Source: Clostridium yunnanense (lineage in GTDB: Bacteria; Bacillota; Clostridia; Clostridiales; Clostridiaceae). Taken from it: DNA of 64,000 nucleotides. Position numbers and translations under genes: made by a program. Under the pieces are notes generated by a model. That model worked only from the letters and a program-made list of their open reading frames with translations, was not told the origin of the DNA and made no database searches. Positions within the stretch are counted from its first letter, which is position 1, and each line of letters begins with the position of its first letter. Below, one piece after another: positions 26,624-35,220 of the stretch. The stretch spans positions 62,001-126,000 of the forward strand of contig NZ_JAENHN010000059.1 in assembly GCF_016595795.1 (NCBI RefSeq), written 5' to 3'.

Positions 26624-27274
26624 TTACTTTACCGCTTTGATTAACGAAGCTCTAGTCCATCTTTTCTCTACTGAAATATTACTGAAACCTATATCAGAAA
26701 GGAGAGTAAGTTCAGTATCTAAGGCAAGAGGAACATCAATATGAATAGTTCCAAATGGAACTTGCTGCTTTTTATATAGCTCTTCTGCATTTCTAAGTAG
26801 GTTCGTCTCAGTGTCTTTATCTTTACAAACAGTGTCACCGTTTATGAAATAGGCACCAGTTTTTAAACAATCATATATTTTTTTATAGAGTGTAGTTTTC
26901 TGCTCTATATTAAAATGATGCAGAGAATAAGTTGATAACACAAGGTCAAAGCTATTTTCTGCGAAGGGAACATCAAAATATGAACCGCAAATTGTATTTA
27001 AGGTTACCTCTGGATGCAAGTCCTTTTTCTGCAGTTGTTCTAGCATGCCTGGAGATATATCGATGGCACTAACATTTGCCGAATATTTAATTCTTTCTAT
27101 TTCTAACCCTGTACCACAACCAAGAACTAAAATATTTTTAGGTTCTCCACATAAATTGAACTGGTTTTCGATTTCATCATAGAATTCACCCATACCGAGA
27201 TCTTCATAAAAGTTTCTGTCATAATCTGAAGCACATTTATTGAAATGAGCATCCATATTTTCTACTTTAAACAT
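26624..27274 (-). CDS. Class I SAM-dependent methyltransferase
   Basis: 216 residues. Motif I is ILVLGCGTGLEIERI, followed by the acidic SAIDISPGML for the ribose hydroxyls and FDLVLSTYSLHHF as motif IV/post-motif. The fold covers most of the protein, so the acceptor site must be formed by the N-terminal 40 residues and the C-terminal end. ATG 27274 is preferred to 27280 because AAGGAGG is nine rather than three bases away. Acceptor unknown; small-molecule or antibiotic methylation is possible. Confidence 0.8.
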   Translation of the reverse strand: MFKVENMDAHFNKCASDYDRNFYEDLGMGEFYDEIENQFNLCGEPKNILVLGCGTGLEIERIKYSANVSAIDISPGMLEQLQKKDLHPEVTLNTICGSYFDVPFAENSFDLVLSTYSLHHFNIEQKTTLYKKIYDCLKTGAYFINGDTVCKDKDTETNLLRNAEELYKKQQVPFGTIHIDVPLALDTELTLLSDIGFSNISVEKRWTRASLIKAVK

Positions 27275-27321
27275 AATCATTTACCTCCTTAAGTTTTAAA
27301 AATTTTTAATGAAATAATTAT

Positions 27322-28416
27322 TTATTTTTTACATATTGCTATAAGTGGTATCTTCATTTCTTTTTCAGTCATTCCAGCATGATTGGAAATGAACTGCTTT
27401 GAGTCTTCAGAATATACAATACCTTTATCACTAATTGCTATTGCTAAATAGTCTCCTATAAATTCTTCAAACTTAGGATGTATTTTTCCATCACCAAATA
27501 TGTTCTTTTCGATAACTTCTTCCTTTGAATAAAGTAAAAAGTCGTCGCCAAAATTATTATTGAATTCAATAGGAAAGTCATCCAAATGTTCATCTTTTAT
27601 ATAGAAGGCTGTAGCTCTTGTTTCAATAGAAGTTGGACGTTTTAACATATTAAGTAGATTAGGATAATCACTCAAAATATAGTGTTTCAAATTACAATGT
27701 CCATGATCTGCAGTAACAATAACCAATGTATCGGATAAACTTTTGCACATATCTGCTACTTTTTCTTCAAGTTCTTTTATATTCTCAGTAACCACACTGT
27801 TATAACAACCAAACTCATGCATTAAGCTATCAGGGGTTTCCCAATATCCATATATGTATTTTTTCTCGGAGGTAGAACATAACCGTTTGACTTCATCAGT
27901 TAATTCATCAAAGGTTTTTATTTTATTACTTCCGAATTTTGATACACTATATGCGTTAGCAATACCAGCAGCTTTTATTTTTTCGTAAATACTTTTATAC
28001 GGTATAATTTTACTGGCAACATGATAATCTGCAGCCTGAATTTCTGTGTCTTTTTCAGTATTGATAAATGCGTTCACAATTTTATCTAGTTCACTAAAAT
28101 ACAAGCTCCATCCTAACCAGCCATGTTCCAAAGGGGTTAAACCAGTTTCTATAGATGTGGTTGCTGATGTAGTAGTTGGAGGAAACACAGATGAATATTC
28201 CTTAACTAAATTCTTTCGAAAAAAACTATTTTCTGATAAATGATATTGTAATGCATCAACTCCTAGTCCATCCAATAGCAAGACAACTACATTTTTATAT
28301 TGATATTTCAAAAGCTCATCCACTTCTTTTAGTGTATTATGTTCACTGTCGGCACCAAAATGTTCTAAGATAGAGCAAGCAAGATTCACGATACTATTAC
28401 TATAATCAACAAACAT
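27322..28416 (-). CDS. Alkaline phosphatase superfamily phosphodiesterase/nucleotide pyrophosphatase
   Basis: 364 residues, cytosolic. The two-metal site of type I phosphodiesterases is visible: VVLLLDGLGVD, the nucleophile threonine in FPPTTTSATTS, the ligand-rich ETPDSLMHEFG, VTADHGH and ISNHAGM near the end. Such enzymes hydrolyse phosphodiester or pyrophosphate bonds; the substrate cannot be read. ATG 28416 fits AAGGAG seven bases upstream; the TTG start at 28437 does not. It lies 42 bases upstream of the methyltransferase on the same strand. Confidence 0.8.
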   Translation of the reverse strand: MFVDYSNSIVNLACSILEHFGADSEHNTLKEVDELLKYQYKNVVVLLLDGLGVDALQYHLSENSFFRKNLVKEYSSVFPPTTTSATTSIETGLTPLEHGWLGWSLYFSELDKIVNAFINTEKDTEIQAADYHVASKIIPYKSIYEKIKAAGIANAYSVSKFGSNKIKTFDELTDEVKRLCSTSEKKYIYGYWETPDSLMHEFGCYNSVVTENIKELEEKVADMCKSLSDTLVIVTADHGHCNLKHYILSDYPNLLNMLKRPTSIETRATAFYIKDEHLDDFPIEFNNNFGDDFLLYSKEEVIEKNIFGDGKIHPKFEEFIGDYLAIAISDKGIVYSEDSKQFISNHAGMTEKEMKIPLIAICKK

Positions 28417-28599
28417 ATTTTTCTCCTTCTGCTGCAAAAGATTATTGTAAATAATCTTTAATCTACTATTAATGGCAATTGTATTTTGAAACTAATTATA
28501 CATAATATGTATAATTAAGTATATAAGTTGATTTTAATTTTCAACACTATTCTTTACCAAAGTGTAAGTTTAAAAAGAAATATTTTCAGATAAGAATTA

Positions 28600-28813
28600 T
28601 ATAGATAAACTACTTCATATTAGAATTTATCCAAATAAAGCTTCGTAGAACCATCGAAAGCTTTATTTGGAGTTTAAGGACTGAAGTAGTTTATCAGTTC
28701 AGCGGAATAGATAATCCAGTTCTATCTAATAAAACCAAGTAATACTTCTATTAACTATTAATGATAATAGGGTTATCAACTATAGATTTTATTTAGAACT
28801 GGTTTATCTGTAG
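28600..28813. repeat. Hairpin repeat family A, copy 3 (double-hairpin unit)
   Basis: A 214-base unit with ends TATAGATAAAC / GTTTATCTGTA. Hairpin 1 arms GATAAACTACTTCA (28604-28617) and TGAAGTAGTTTATC (28682-28695) are perfect and differ from copy 2 at paired positions on both sides; the tip loop holds TAGAACCA. Hairpin 2 has arms CCAGTTCTA / TAGAACTGG. It fills the gap between the divergent genes at 28416 and 28954. Confidence 0.8.
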
Positions 28814-28953
28814 TTAATGAAAGTTGAAATTTATATGGTGATTACTGTACAATAAGGATATAACATGCATATTTAATTTAATCAGAGGCTCTGCTTAAAT
28901 TTAATTTTAATGCAGTATTTTAACAGTGCTTAGTTAAAAGAAAGAGGTTTTTC

Positions 28954-29160
28954 ATGAACGATAAAAATCAGTTAAATTTCTCATTTATCCTGCTGATCGG
29001 TATTATAATGTTACTGCCTACGTTTATTATATCTTTTGTCCAAAAAGGCAATCTTATAGATAAAGCATTCTTTTTCATTTCTTTATTAGGGTATGTTCTA
29101 ATAATAATTTCAGCAATATTAGGATATAGGAAAAATTTAAAAATTAAATATAAAGATTAA
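28954..29160 (+). CDS. Small two-TM membrane protein
   Basis: 68 residues: a short polar N-terminus, membrane segments at about 10-29 and 38-58, and a basic tail RKNLKIKYKD. AAAGAGG precedes the ATG by 8 bases. No family recognised. It is isolated, next to an Rpn C-terminal domain gene. Confidence 0.55.
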   Translation: MNDKNQLNFSFILLIGIIMLLPTFIISFVQKGNLIDKAFFFISLLGYVLIIISAILGYRKNLKIKYKD

Positions 29161-29357
29161 TGATAAAAGAAGACAAGCTTAGTGCTTTTATAATTTAAGC
29201 TATATAGCTTGTATGGATGGTAAATTTTATAATTAAATTTATATTTTTAAAATATTTCATAAGAACTAATAAAAGTTTTAAATATATGTATATATACAAA
29301 ATAGTTTATGGAATTAAAAAACTAAAAATAATAAATAAAAGAGGGACGAGATATATA

Positions 29358-29597
29358 ATGGGAGAGAAAGCAAAAACAAGTAGAAGAGGCTTTATAAAAG
29401 GCTTTAAATATGGATTTTCAAAAAGAATGAGGGAGGGAGCGGCTAATAGACTTATAGAAATATTAAAAAAGCAGTTTGGTGGGATACCTACAGAGTACAT
29501 AGAGAAGATAAATGAATTGCCTTGGGAAACTCTAAAACTTATAACAAAGGAGCATTTAACTTTAGAAGCCTTAAAGGATTTGGAGAGATATTTCTAA
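29358..29597 (+). CDS. Stand-alone Rpn-type C-terminal domain protein
   Basis: 79 residues starting MGEKAKTSRRGFIKGFKYGF. The C-terminal 60 residues (RLIEILKKQFGGIPTEYIEK to ALKDLERYF) correspond to the end of the 29773 protein, including the closing LEDLERYF-like motif, but are clearly diverged. The N-terminus is different and very basic. ATG 29358 is favoured; the open frame upstream lacks a ribosome site. A free C-terminal domain could inhibit a full-length Rpn by dimerising with it, as described for RpnS; that role is inference. Confidence 0.55.
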   Translation: MGEKAKTSRRGFIKGFKYGFSKRMREGAANRLIEILKKQFGGIPTEYIEKINELPWETLKLITKEHLTLEALKDLERYF

Positions 29598-29772
29598 AGT
29601 TTCTCTGGATCCTCAACATAAAATTTGAACACATAAGCTTTAATATGATAATTAGCTATAAGAATTTTAAAGATAAATAGGATTAAAAAGAGATGTGCGA
29701 ACGAATGTTTGCATATTTTCTTTTTTATTGGAAATAATATCATGTATAAAGAAGTGGAAAGGATAACTATCT

Positions 29773-30633
29773 ATGGATTATAATAAGATTGAAGATGCTG
29801 TATTTAAAAAGGCTATGGAATTTTTCAAGGATAATGCAGTAAACTTCTTCGGAATAGACACAAAAATAGTTGCTCCAGCAGATACTGAGATTAAAAATGT
29901 TGATATCAAAACAAATTATACTGATTATCTTTTTTACACCGAAGACAATAATTATCTTCATTTTGAGTTTCAGACTACAGATAAGAAGGAAGATATAAAA
30001 AGATTTTTGTACTATGATGCATCTTTATTTTATAAAGATAGGCGTAAAATAAGAACAGTTGTTATATATTCAGCAGATATTGATGAAGCTCAAGTACATA
30101 TCGACGCAGGAAGTATAAAGTATGACATAGAAGCATTTTATATGAAGAATTTAGATGGTGATGAAAAGCTTGAAATATTGAAAAAGAAAATCAATAATAA
30201 GGAAAAACTTACTAATGAAGATATATTGAATTTAAGTTTCTTACCATTAATGAGTAGTAAGGTAAGTAGAAGTGAAAGAACATTAAAAGGAATAGAATTA
30301 GCAAACTCAATCGAGGAACCTGACGTAAAGTTGCAGTGCTTAACTTTATTATATGCGTTGTTTGATAAGTTTGGAGATCAAATATCAAAGCAAAGATTTA
30401 AGGAGGTATTTAGTATGACTGATATAGGTAAGATGATTAGGGATGATGGAATGAAGGAAGGAATGGAGACAGGAAAAGCTGAACTTCTTATAAAATTATT
30501 AAACAAAAAGTTTAAAAAGCTTCCACAAGGATATGAAGAAAAAATCAAGAAGCTTCCAACATCTACAATAGAGCTCATAGCTACAGATATTTTTGATATA
30601 GAAGCTTTAGAGGATTTGGAGAGATATTTCTAG
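29773..30633 (+). CDS. Rpn family nuclease (PD-(D/E)XK, recombination-promoting nuclease)
   Basis: 286 residues. The N-terminal half holds the PD-(D/E)XK core: an Asp in YTDYLFYTEDN followed by the ExQ motif HFEFQTTDKKED (about residues 55-75). Rpn proteins are DNA endonucleases linked to recombination and phage defence. The C-terminal domain (about 215-286) has KFKKLP, LPTSTIELIATDIFDIEALE and ends DLERYF. AAAGGAT precedes the ATG. A strong ribosome site and in-frame ATG lie inside the gene. Two stand-alone copies of the C-terminal domain occur at 16056 and 29358. Confidence 0.8.
   Translation: MDYNKIEDAVFKKAMEFFKDNAVNFFGIDTKIVAPADTEIKNVDIKTNYTDYLFYTEDNNYLHFEFQTTDKKEDIKRFLYYDASLFYKDRRKIRTVVIYSADIDEAQVHIDAGSIKYDIEAFYMKNLDGDEKLEILKKKINNKEKLTNEDILNLSFLPLMSSKVSRSERTLKGIELANSIEEPDVKLQCLTLLYALFDKFGDQISKQRFKEVFSMTDIGKMIRDDGMKEGMETGKAELLIKLLNKKFKKLPQGYEEKIKKLPTSTIELIATDIFDIEALEDLERYF
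30400..30633 (+). CDS. Probable intragenic short product of the Rpn gene
   Basis: AAGGAGGT (30400-30407) stands seven bases before an in-frame ATG (30415) at codon 215 of the Rpn gene, an ideal start. It would give a 72-residue protein containing only the C-terminal domain. In E. coli-type Rpn genes an intragenic start yields RpnS, which blocks the toxic full-length nuclease. The same arrangement is inferred here from sequence. The coordinates include the ribosome site. Confidence 0.55.
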   Translation, partial: KEVFSMTDIGKMIRDDGMKEGMETGKAELLIKLLNKKFKKLPQGYEEKIKKLPTSTIELIATDIFDIEALEDLERYF

Positions 30634-30668
30634 CAGTAATGTAGATAAGTAAATGAAGGTTATAAATA

Positions 30669-30711
30669 AGCAGCCTGCCAGGTTAAGTTTAATATGGCAG
30701 GCTGTTTTGCT
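30669..30711. terminator. Intrinsic terminator
   Basis: AGCAGCCTGCCA / (T)GGCAGGCTGTTTTGCTTT hairpin between the converging Rpn and chemoreceptor genes; usable from the plus strand. Confidence 0.85.
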
Positions 30712-31860
30712 TTATAATTTTAGAGCAATTTCGTTTAGTTTTTCTGCCATTGAAGTTATTCCTTCGAGACTTGCTGCCATTTGTTCAGTTGCGGCTGCTT
30801 GGTCTTGGCTTGAAGAAAGAGAACTTTGGCTCTTTGTACTTGACTCGGTGACTTTAGCTATAATCTTGTTAGTTAAGTCTTGAATTGTAGGGACTGTGCT
30901 TTTTGACTGTTCTGATAGTTTTCTGATTTGAGTTGCAACAACTCCAAAACCTCTTCCTGATTCACCAGCTCTTGCAGCTTCTATAGCTGCATTTAGGCCA
31001 AGCATCTTGGTTTCATCTGCTATTTCCTTTATAAAGGAAGAGATTTCGTTTATTTGACGAGAGAGAAGGATTATTTCATTGATGCTTTTGTTTAGTTCTT
31101 GTTCATTTATATGTATATTTGAAGCGGAGGAGGCCAACTCTTCCACGGTAGATGCTATTTCTGATAAGCTCTTTTCAAGGCTTGTGGACATTTCCTTAAG
31201 ATGTTCTGCGGTTACTTTAGGGATAATAAGGCTAAAGGTTCCTACAATTTCATCATTGTTTTCATCCATCAAAGGATAACCAACAGATAAAACTGGTACT
31301 CCATAGAAGGAATCGTCATATTCTTTAGATACAGGGCTTTTTGTTTTAATAGCTATCTCTGCAACTCCACCTTTATTAAGAGCATGTCCAACTTGTAACT
31401 GAGGAAGCTTAAATTGATTGGAATGCTGTATATCTATAAAATCAGATAAATCTGAGGTGGCCATAACTGCACCATCTGGAAACATTTCAGCTAAGATTGG
31501 AGCAAAGTCTTTAAAAGCTTTTATCACTGGATGCACCACGGGAAATATGGTAGAGAAGGCTCCTATAACTTGCCCATCATCATCTATTATTGGTTCAGAA
31601 GTGATTTTTAGCCTTATACCATACAATGAACGTGGAACATTTGCTGTAATTGTTTCTTTTTCTCTCATGGCTTTAGCTGCAATACTGTTTGAAATAACTT
31701 TTTCGCCAACGTGAAATATATCAAGATCAAATTCCTTTGAAGCTCTTCGCCAAACAATGGAGTCTTCGCCTGTCATTACATATATAACACCTCCAGGTAT
31801 CATATCTGCTTGAGTCTCACATAGACTTTTAATAAATTCAACTGCCTTTGATAAAATCAT
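30712..31860 (-). CDS. Soluble methyl-accepting chemotaxis protein
   Basis: 382 residues without membrane segments, so a cytosolic chemoreceptor. The N-terminal 220 residues form a sensor with two similar beta-rich parts ([13 protein letters not shown] and [13 protein letters not shown] are matching stretches), suggesting a duplicated PAS/Cache-like fold. The C-terminal part is a short signalling coiled coil with the tip [20 protein letters not shown] then [23 protein letters not shown] 31860 has AAGGAGG upstream. Related short clostridial receptors use this layout; signal unknown. Confidence 0.85.
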   Translation of the reverse strand: MILSKAVEFIKSLCETQADMIPGGVIYVMTGEDSIVWRRASKEFDLDIFHVGEKVISNSIAAKAMREKETITANVPRSLYGIRLKITSEPIIDDDGQVIGAFSTIFPVVHPVIKAFKDFAPILAEMFPDGAVMATSDLSDFIDIQHSNQFKLPQLQVGHALNKGGVAEIAIKTKSPVSKEYDDSFYGVPVLSVGYPLMDENNDEIVGTFSLIIPKVTAEHLKEMSTSLEKSLSEIASTVEELASSASNIHINEQELNKSINEIILLSRQINEISSFIKEIADETKMLGLNAAIEAARAGESGRGFGVVATQIRKLSEQSKSTVPTIQDLTNKIIAKVTESSTKSQSSLSSSQDQAAATEQMAASLEGITSMAEKLNEIALKL

Positions 31861-32478
31861 AAAATACTCCTCCTTATAAGTAATTAAATGTTTTGATGTT
31901 AATTTTAGATAATCTTGTTTAGGCAATATAATTTATAAAAGATAAAAATGCCATTGGCTTCTAGGTATTACTATTTATGATGACATTTAGGCTGAAGTTT
32001 TGCTAGAACTATTGAATAGAATATTCTTTAGATTTTAAGATGTTTATTATTACGATTATTGCTGCTGCAATCTAGTGTAAAGAAGCTATATAGTATTTTT
32101 ATCTGTAAATAAACGAAAGTTTTCAGTATTCTTTATTAATAATTTTTTGATACTGTAATAATAGAATGTAGAAACATATACGTACAACTATTTAACATTA
32201 TACAATACAATGATGTAGAATGCACCATAAAATGACAAAATATTTGTAACTTTAAAAATATATAGAGTTATTTTTAAAATTAAATGACATAAAGAGATTA
32301 AAATTATTGCGTTAGAGTCTATTTAAAGTTAAACTATATGGAACTAATTGGGTCAGGATGATATAATTACAAGTGGTTAACAAAAGTGACAAGATCTGAT
32401 TAACCAATAATTTGAGATAAAGTAGAAAAATATAAATTTAAATTAAGTGTAAGGTTAAAAGGGAAGGTTGAGAGATAA
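31861..32478 (+). promoter_or_regulatory. 618-bp AT-rich intergenic region with a copy of the promoter repeat
   Basis: No gene is supported. Near its right end stands a copy of the repeated promoter: TAATTGGGTC, then GATATAATTACAAG with TATAAT at 32362-32367, about 110 bases before the APH-like gene. The same arrangement recurs at 39963, 44773 and 57584. The rest is very AT-rich and unmarked. Confidence 0.5.
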
Positions 32479-33375
32479 ATGGAGATTAATAAGATTTTAG
32501 AACATTGGAATATGGAAAATGAACCTAGTAAGCAAATTTATAGTTCTGCATGGCAGATTGGTGATAAATATGTGTTAAAAACAGGTAATGATATGGATAA
32601 GCTTCGTAGTAACTTAGTAATTATAAAAGCTTTATCAGAGCAAAATATACCGGTAGCTACAGTGGTAAAGACTAAGAATGGGTTAGATTATATAGTTGAA
32701 GATAATGCTTATTATTTTATAAGTAGGAAGATTGATGGAGAGCATTTAACTAATATTTATGATGATGATTACTCCGAATGGGCGCATTTAATTGGACAAG
32801 TAATCGGAAGGCTGCATATAGCTTTTAGAGCATGTCAAACTAGGATTTATTGCTATGATAATGACTTTTATGATGAAATTGTTGGATGGGTAACTCAAAC
32901 CTTTAAAGATAAAAATATTACTTTGATACCAGATCATATTCTAAATGAAGTTGTTTCTGGATTAAAAGATATATATCCGAAGTTACCTCGCCAGTTAATA
33001 CATAGGGATATACATCCTGGAAATATGCTTTTTCAAGATAAGCTATTAACTGGTTATATAGATTTTGATCTAAGTCAGATCAATGCACGAGTTTTCGATT
33101 TATGCTATATGGCTTTGAGCTTCTTGATTGATAATACTGATGATAAGGAAAAGACAACAAAATGGTTTGAAATGCTAAATAGCTTAGTGGATGGGTACGG
33201 TACGATAACACCGTTGACCTTAGAGGAGAAAAAAGCTGTTCCAGTTATGATGATGGCTATAGAAATGCTTTTTGTTGCGTACTTCACTGATAATAATGAT
33301 GCTGAATGCACTGAAGGCGCTGCAAAAATCTTATTGTGGGTATGGGAGAATAAAGAAAAGATCCAACTACAATAA
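32479..33375 (+). CDS. Aminoglycoside phosphotransferase-family kinase
   Basis: 298 residues, APH/choline-kinase fold. The catalytic loop is LIHRDIHPGNML (Asp base and Asn metal ligand) and the second metal site is GYIDFDLSQ. The N-lobe nucleotide part has KYVLKTG with the Lys. This family phosphorylates aminoglycosides, homoserine, choline and others; the substrate is not fixed by these motifs. It precedes an AAC(6')-like gene by 23 bases and a nucleotidyltransferase-like gene, so the three classical aminoglycoside-modifying chemistries are side by side, which suggests but does not prove a resistance role. Confidence 0.8.
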   Translation: MEINKILEHWNMENEPSKQIYSSAWQIGDKYVLKTGNDMDKLRSNLVIIKALSEQNIPVATVVKTKNGLDYIVEDNAYYFISRKIDGEHLTNIYDDDYSEWAHLIGQVIGRLHIAFRACQTRIYCYDNDFYDEIVGWVTQTFKDKNITLIPDHILNEVVSGLKDIYPKLPRQLIHRDIHPGNMLFQDKLLTGYIDFDLSQINARVFDLCYMALSFLIDNTDDKEKTTKWFEMLNSLVDGYGTITPLTLEEKKAVPVMMMAIEMLFVAYFTDNNDAECTEGAAKILLWVWENKEKIQLQ

Positions 33376-33398
33376 AATTAAAGTGGAGGATACAGATA

Positions 33399-33833
33399 AT
33401 GATAAGGAAAGCGAATATTAATGATAGTAGGCTAGTGGCAGAATTGGCTATATTACTATGGCCCAACCATGAAATCAATGAATTAGAAGAAGAGATGATA
33501 GAACATATTAATTCAGAGAATGAAGCAGTTTTTATTTATTTTAGCGAAACTGAAGCAGCTGGATTTGCACAGTGTGGTTTAAGGAACGATTATGTGGAAG
33601 GAACCGATAGTAGCCCTGTTGGTTACCTTGAAGGTATTTTTACAAAGGCTGAGTATCGAAACAGAGGTGTAGGAAAAAGTCTCCTTACTCAATGTGAACA
33701 GTGGGCAAGAAGCAAGGGGTGCAGTGAGTTTGCAAGTGACTGTGAACTAGACAATACAGAAAGTCTAAAGTTTCACTTGAAAATTGGTTTTGAAGAAGCA
33801 AATAGAATAATTTGCTTTAAGAAAGGTTTGTGA
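33399..33833 (+). CDS. AAC(6')-like GNAT acetyltransferase
   Basis: 144 residues, the length of AAC(6')-I enzymes. The acetyl-CoA loop is RNRGVGKSLL, preceded by GYLEGIFTKAEY. The end, EFASDCELDNTESLKFHLKI then GFEEANRIICFKKGL, closely follows the AAC(6')-I pattern (ASDCELDN, FH, GF.E.NR..CF.K). It is therefore a likely aminoglycoside 6'-N-acetyltransferase or a close relative. It follows the kinase by 23 bases with its own GTGGAGG ribosome site and is followed five bases later by the nucleotidyltransferase. Confidence 0.85.
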   Translation: MIRKANINDSRLVAELAILLWPNHEINELEEEMIEHINSENEAVFIYFSETEAAGFAQCGLRNDYVEGTDSSPVGYLEGIFTKAEYRNRGVGKSLLTQCEQWARSKGCSEFASDCELDNTESLKFHLKIGFEEANRIICFKKGL

Positions 33834-33837
33834 AAGA

Positions 33838-34224
33838 ATGATTATTATGGAAAACTCCTTTGAGAATATTGAAGGTTTTATTGAGCATCTAAAGAAAAAT
33901 GAAAATATCATTGGTATTGTTGAATATGGTGGAAGAACTTATAAAGACATGTCTATTGGTGGAGATTACGACTTAACTGTAATTTTTGATAAACCAGTAT
34001 CTAAAAATTTTTCAGGAGTGCATTTTCGAATCAAAGATATCCCTGTTGATTGCATGCTTTTATCGAAAGAGGATTTCATGTCAGACATGCCTCTGGATGA
34101 ATTTATGTTGGTTCATCTTAATTGCAAGATATTATATGATAAGGACAATACAATCTCAGAGTTAATAAAAAGAGCCAAACTACATGGGGTGCTTCAAGAG
34201 AGTTATCAGATTTTGAGAAGATGA
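33838..34224 (+). CDS. Nucleotidyltransferase-fold protein, N-terminal part of a split gene
   Basis: 128 residues of the DNA polymerase beta superfamily: EYGGRTYKDMSIGGDYDLTV carries the GG and D-x-D metal site, and IPVDCMLLSKED supplies the third acid. Members transfer a nucleotide to antibiotics or tRNA. It stops in ATGA, overlapping the start of the 34221 frame, which supplies a helical C-terminal domain of the size such enzymes need. I read the pair as one gene broken by a one-base change, or as two translationally coupled subunits. Confidence 0.65.
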   Translation: MIIMENSFENIEGFIEHLKKNENIIGIVEYGGRTYKDMSIGGDYDLTVIFDKPVSKNFSGVHFRIKDIPVDCMLLSKEDFMSDMPLDEFMLVHLNCKILYDKDNTISELIKRAKLHGVLQESYQILRR

Positions 34225-34610
34225 TTTTTAGATTTTCTTTTAAACATGTACTTGATAAACTAGAGAATAGATTGTATGATAATGAACTATATACAAAATA
34301 TTTTATTTACTCATCAATGGATTGGTTCTTATCCTGTTATGCTAGAATTAAAGGATGGGAAATCGGAAAGCCTAAATTACACTTGAAACTTATCGAAGAG
34401 CAAGAACCTGGATTATTTGAGGTTATTTCAAATTTATATTCAGAAAACTGCTTAGATAAACAGTTTGAGTTAATTAGTCAATGTGCACAGTATATGCTTG
34501 ATTCTATTGGTGGTCCTTGGAAGGAAGAGGAGATTATATTTCACCTACTACCAGATGGGGAAAATGATGAAGCTGAGCAAAATGAGTTTTTGGAAATTTT
34601 GATGAACTAA
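34221..34610 (+). CDS. Helical C-terminal half of the split nucleotidyltransferase gene
   Basis: 129 residues, all helical: FRFSFKHVLDKLENRLYDNE, YFIYSSMDWFLSCYARIKGW, then an acidic end. This arrangement fits the substrate-binding domain that follows the catalytic domain in antibiotic nucleotidyltransferases. The start ATG overlaps the previous stop (ATGA) in the minus-one frame and lacks a ribosome site of its own. If joined, the two frames give about 257 residues. Confidence 0.55.
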   Translation: MIFRFSFKHVLDKLENRLYDNELYTKYFIYSSMDWFLSCYARIKGWEIGKPKLHLKLIEEQEPGLFEVISNLYSENCLDKQFELISQCAQYMLDSIGGPWKEEEIIFHLLPDGENDEAEQNEFLEILMN

Positions 34611-34623
34611 AAGATTCCTGTGT

Positions 34624-34716
34624 TGAAACTTAATGTATATTTGTTCCAAAGTTAATTAACTATGATTTTTAGAATGTATAAATTCATAGTTCAGTTAAGA
34701 ACTTTTTAGTAAACAC
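34624..34716 (+). repeat. Dispersed intergenic repeat, family C, copy 2
   Basis: Matches 3983-4076 in order: GAAACTTAAT, TATATTTGTT, a variable middle, TGTATAAATT, ATAGTT, then AGAACTTTTTAG. It lies 43 bases before the DUF4180 gene and may include its promoter. Confidence 0.45.
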
Positions 34717-34759
34717 TAATAATACTAGCAATCAACTGATAAATAAAAGGAGAAATATT

Positions 34760-35125
34760 ATGGAAATTAATAAAGTAGTTGAAAATAAAGTAGAAATAGC
34801 AGTGGTAAAAAGCAGTGAAGTGCTGATAACAGATGTTCAATCTGCTTTGGATTTAATAGCTACTGTAAGCTATGAGACTGGTTGTGATGCTATGATTTTA
34901 GATAAGCCATCAATAGTAGAAGAATTCTTTGATCTAAAAACAAAATTAGCAGGCGAAGTTCTTCAAAAATATATAAACTATCGCATGAAGCTTGCAATAG
35001 TAGGAGATTTTTCAGGCTATACAAGTAAGAGCCTTAGAGATTTTATTTATGAAAGCAACAATGGAAAAAACATATTCTTTTTAAGCAGTGAAAAAGAAGC
35101 TTTAGAAAAGTTAAGTAGAGTATAA
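34760..35125 (+). CDS. DUF4180 family protein
   Basis: 121 residues. The whole protein matches the DUF4180 pattern: an N-terminal strand pair, a central DVQSALDLIATVSYETGCDA, ILDKPSIVEEFFDLKTKLAG, the strand KLAIVGDFSGYTSKSLRDFI and an end EKEALEKL. No catalytic function is known. AAAAGGAG precedes the ATG and a terminator follows at once, so it is a single-gene unit. The fold is alpha/beta, cytosolic. Confidence 0.8.
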   Translation: MEINKVVENKVEIAVVKSSEVLITDVQSALDLIATVSYETGCDAMILDKPSIVEEFFDLKTKLAGEVLQKYINYRMKLAIVGDFSGYTSKSLRDFIYESNNGKNIFFLSSEKEALEKLSRV

Positions 35126-35127
35126 AT

Positions 35128-35155
35128 AAAGGCAACCCATCGAGGTTGCCTTTCA
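35128..35155 (+). terminator. Intrinsic terminator
   Basis: AAGGCAACC / GGTTGCCTT stem with loop CATCGA, just after the DUF4180 stop. Confidence 0.85.
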
Positions 35156-35220
35156 AATTGAAAATTCTAAAATATGTTTTAAATATAATGTATTTTTAAA
35201 AATATTAATATAGTAATACT

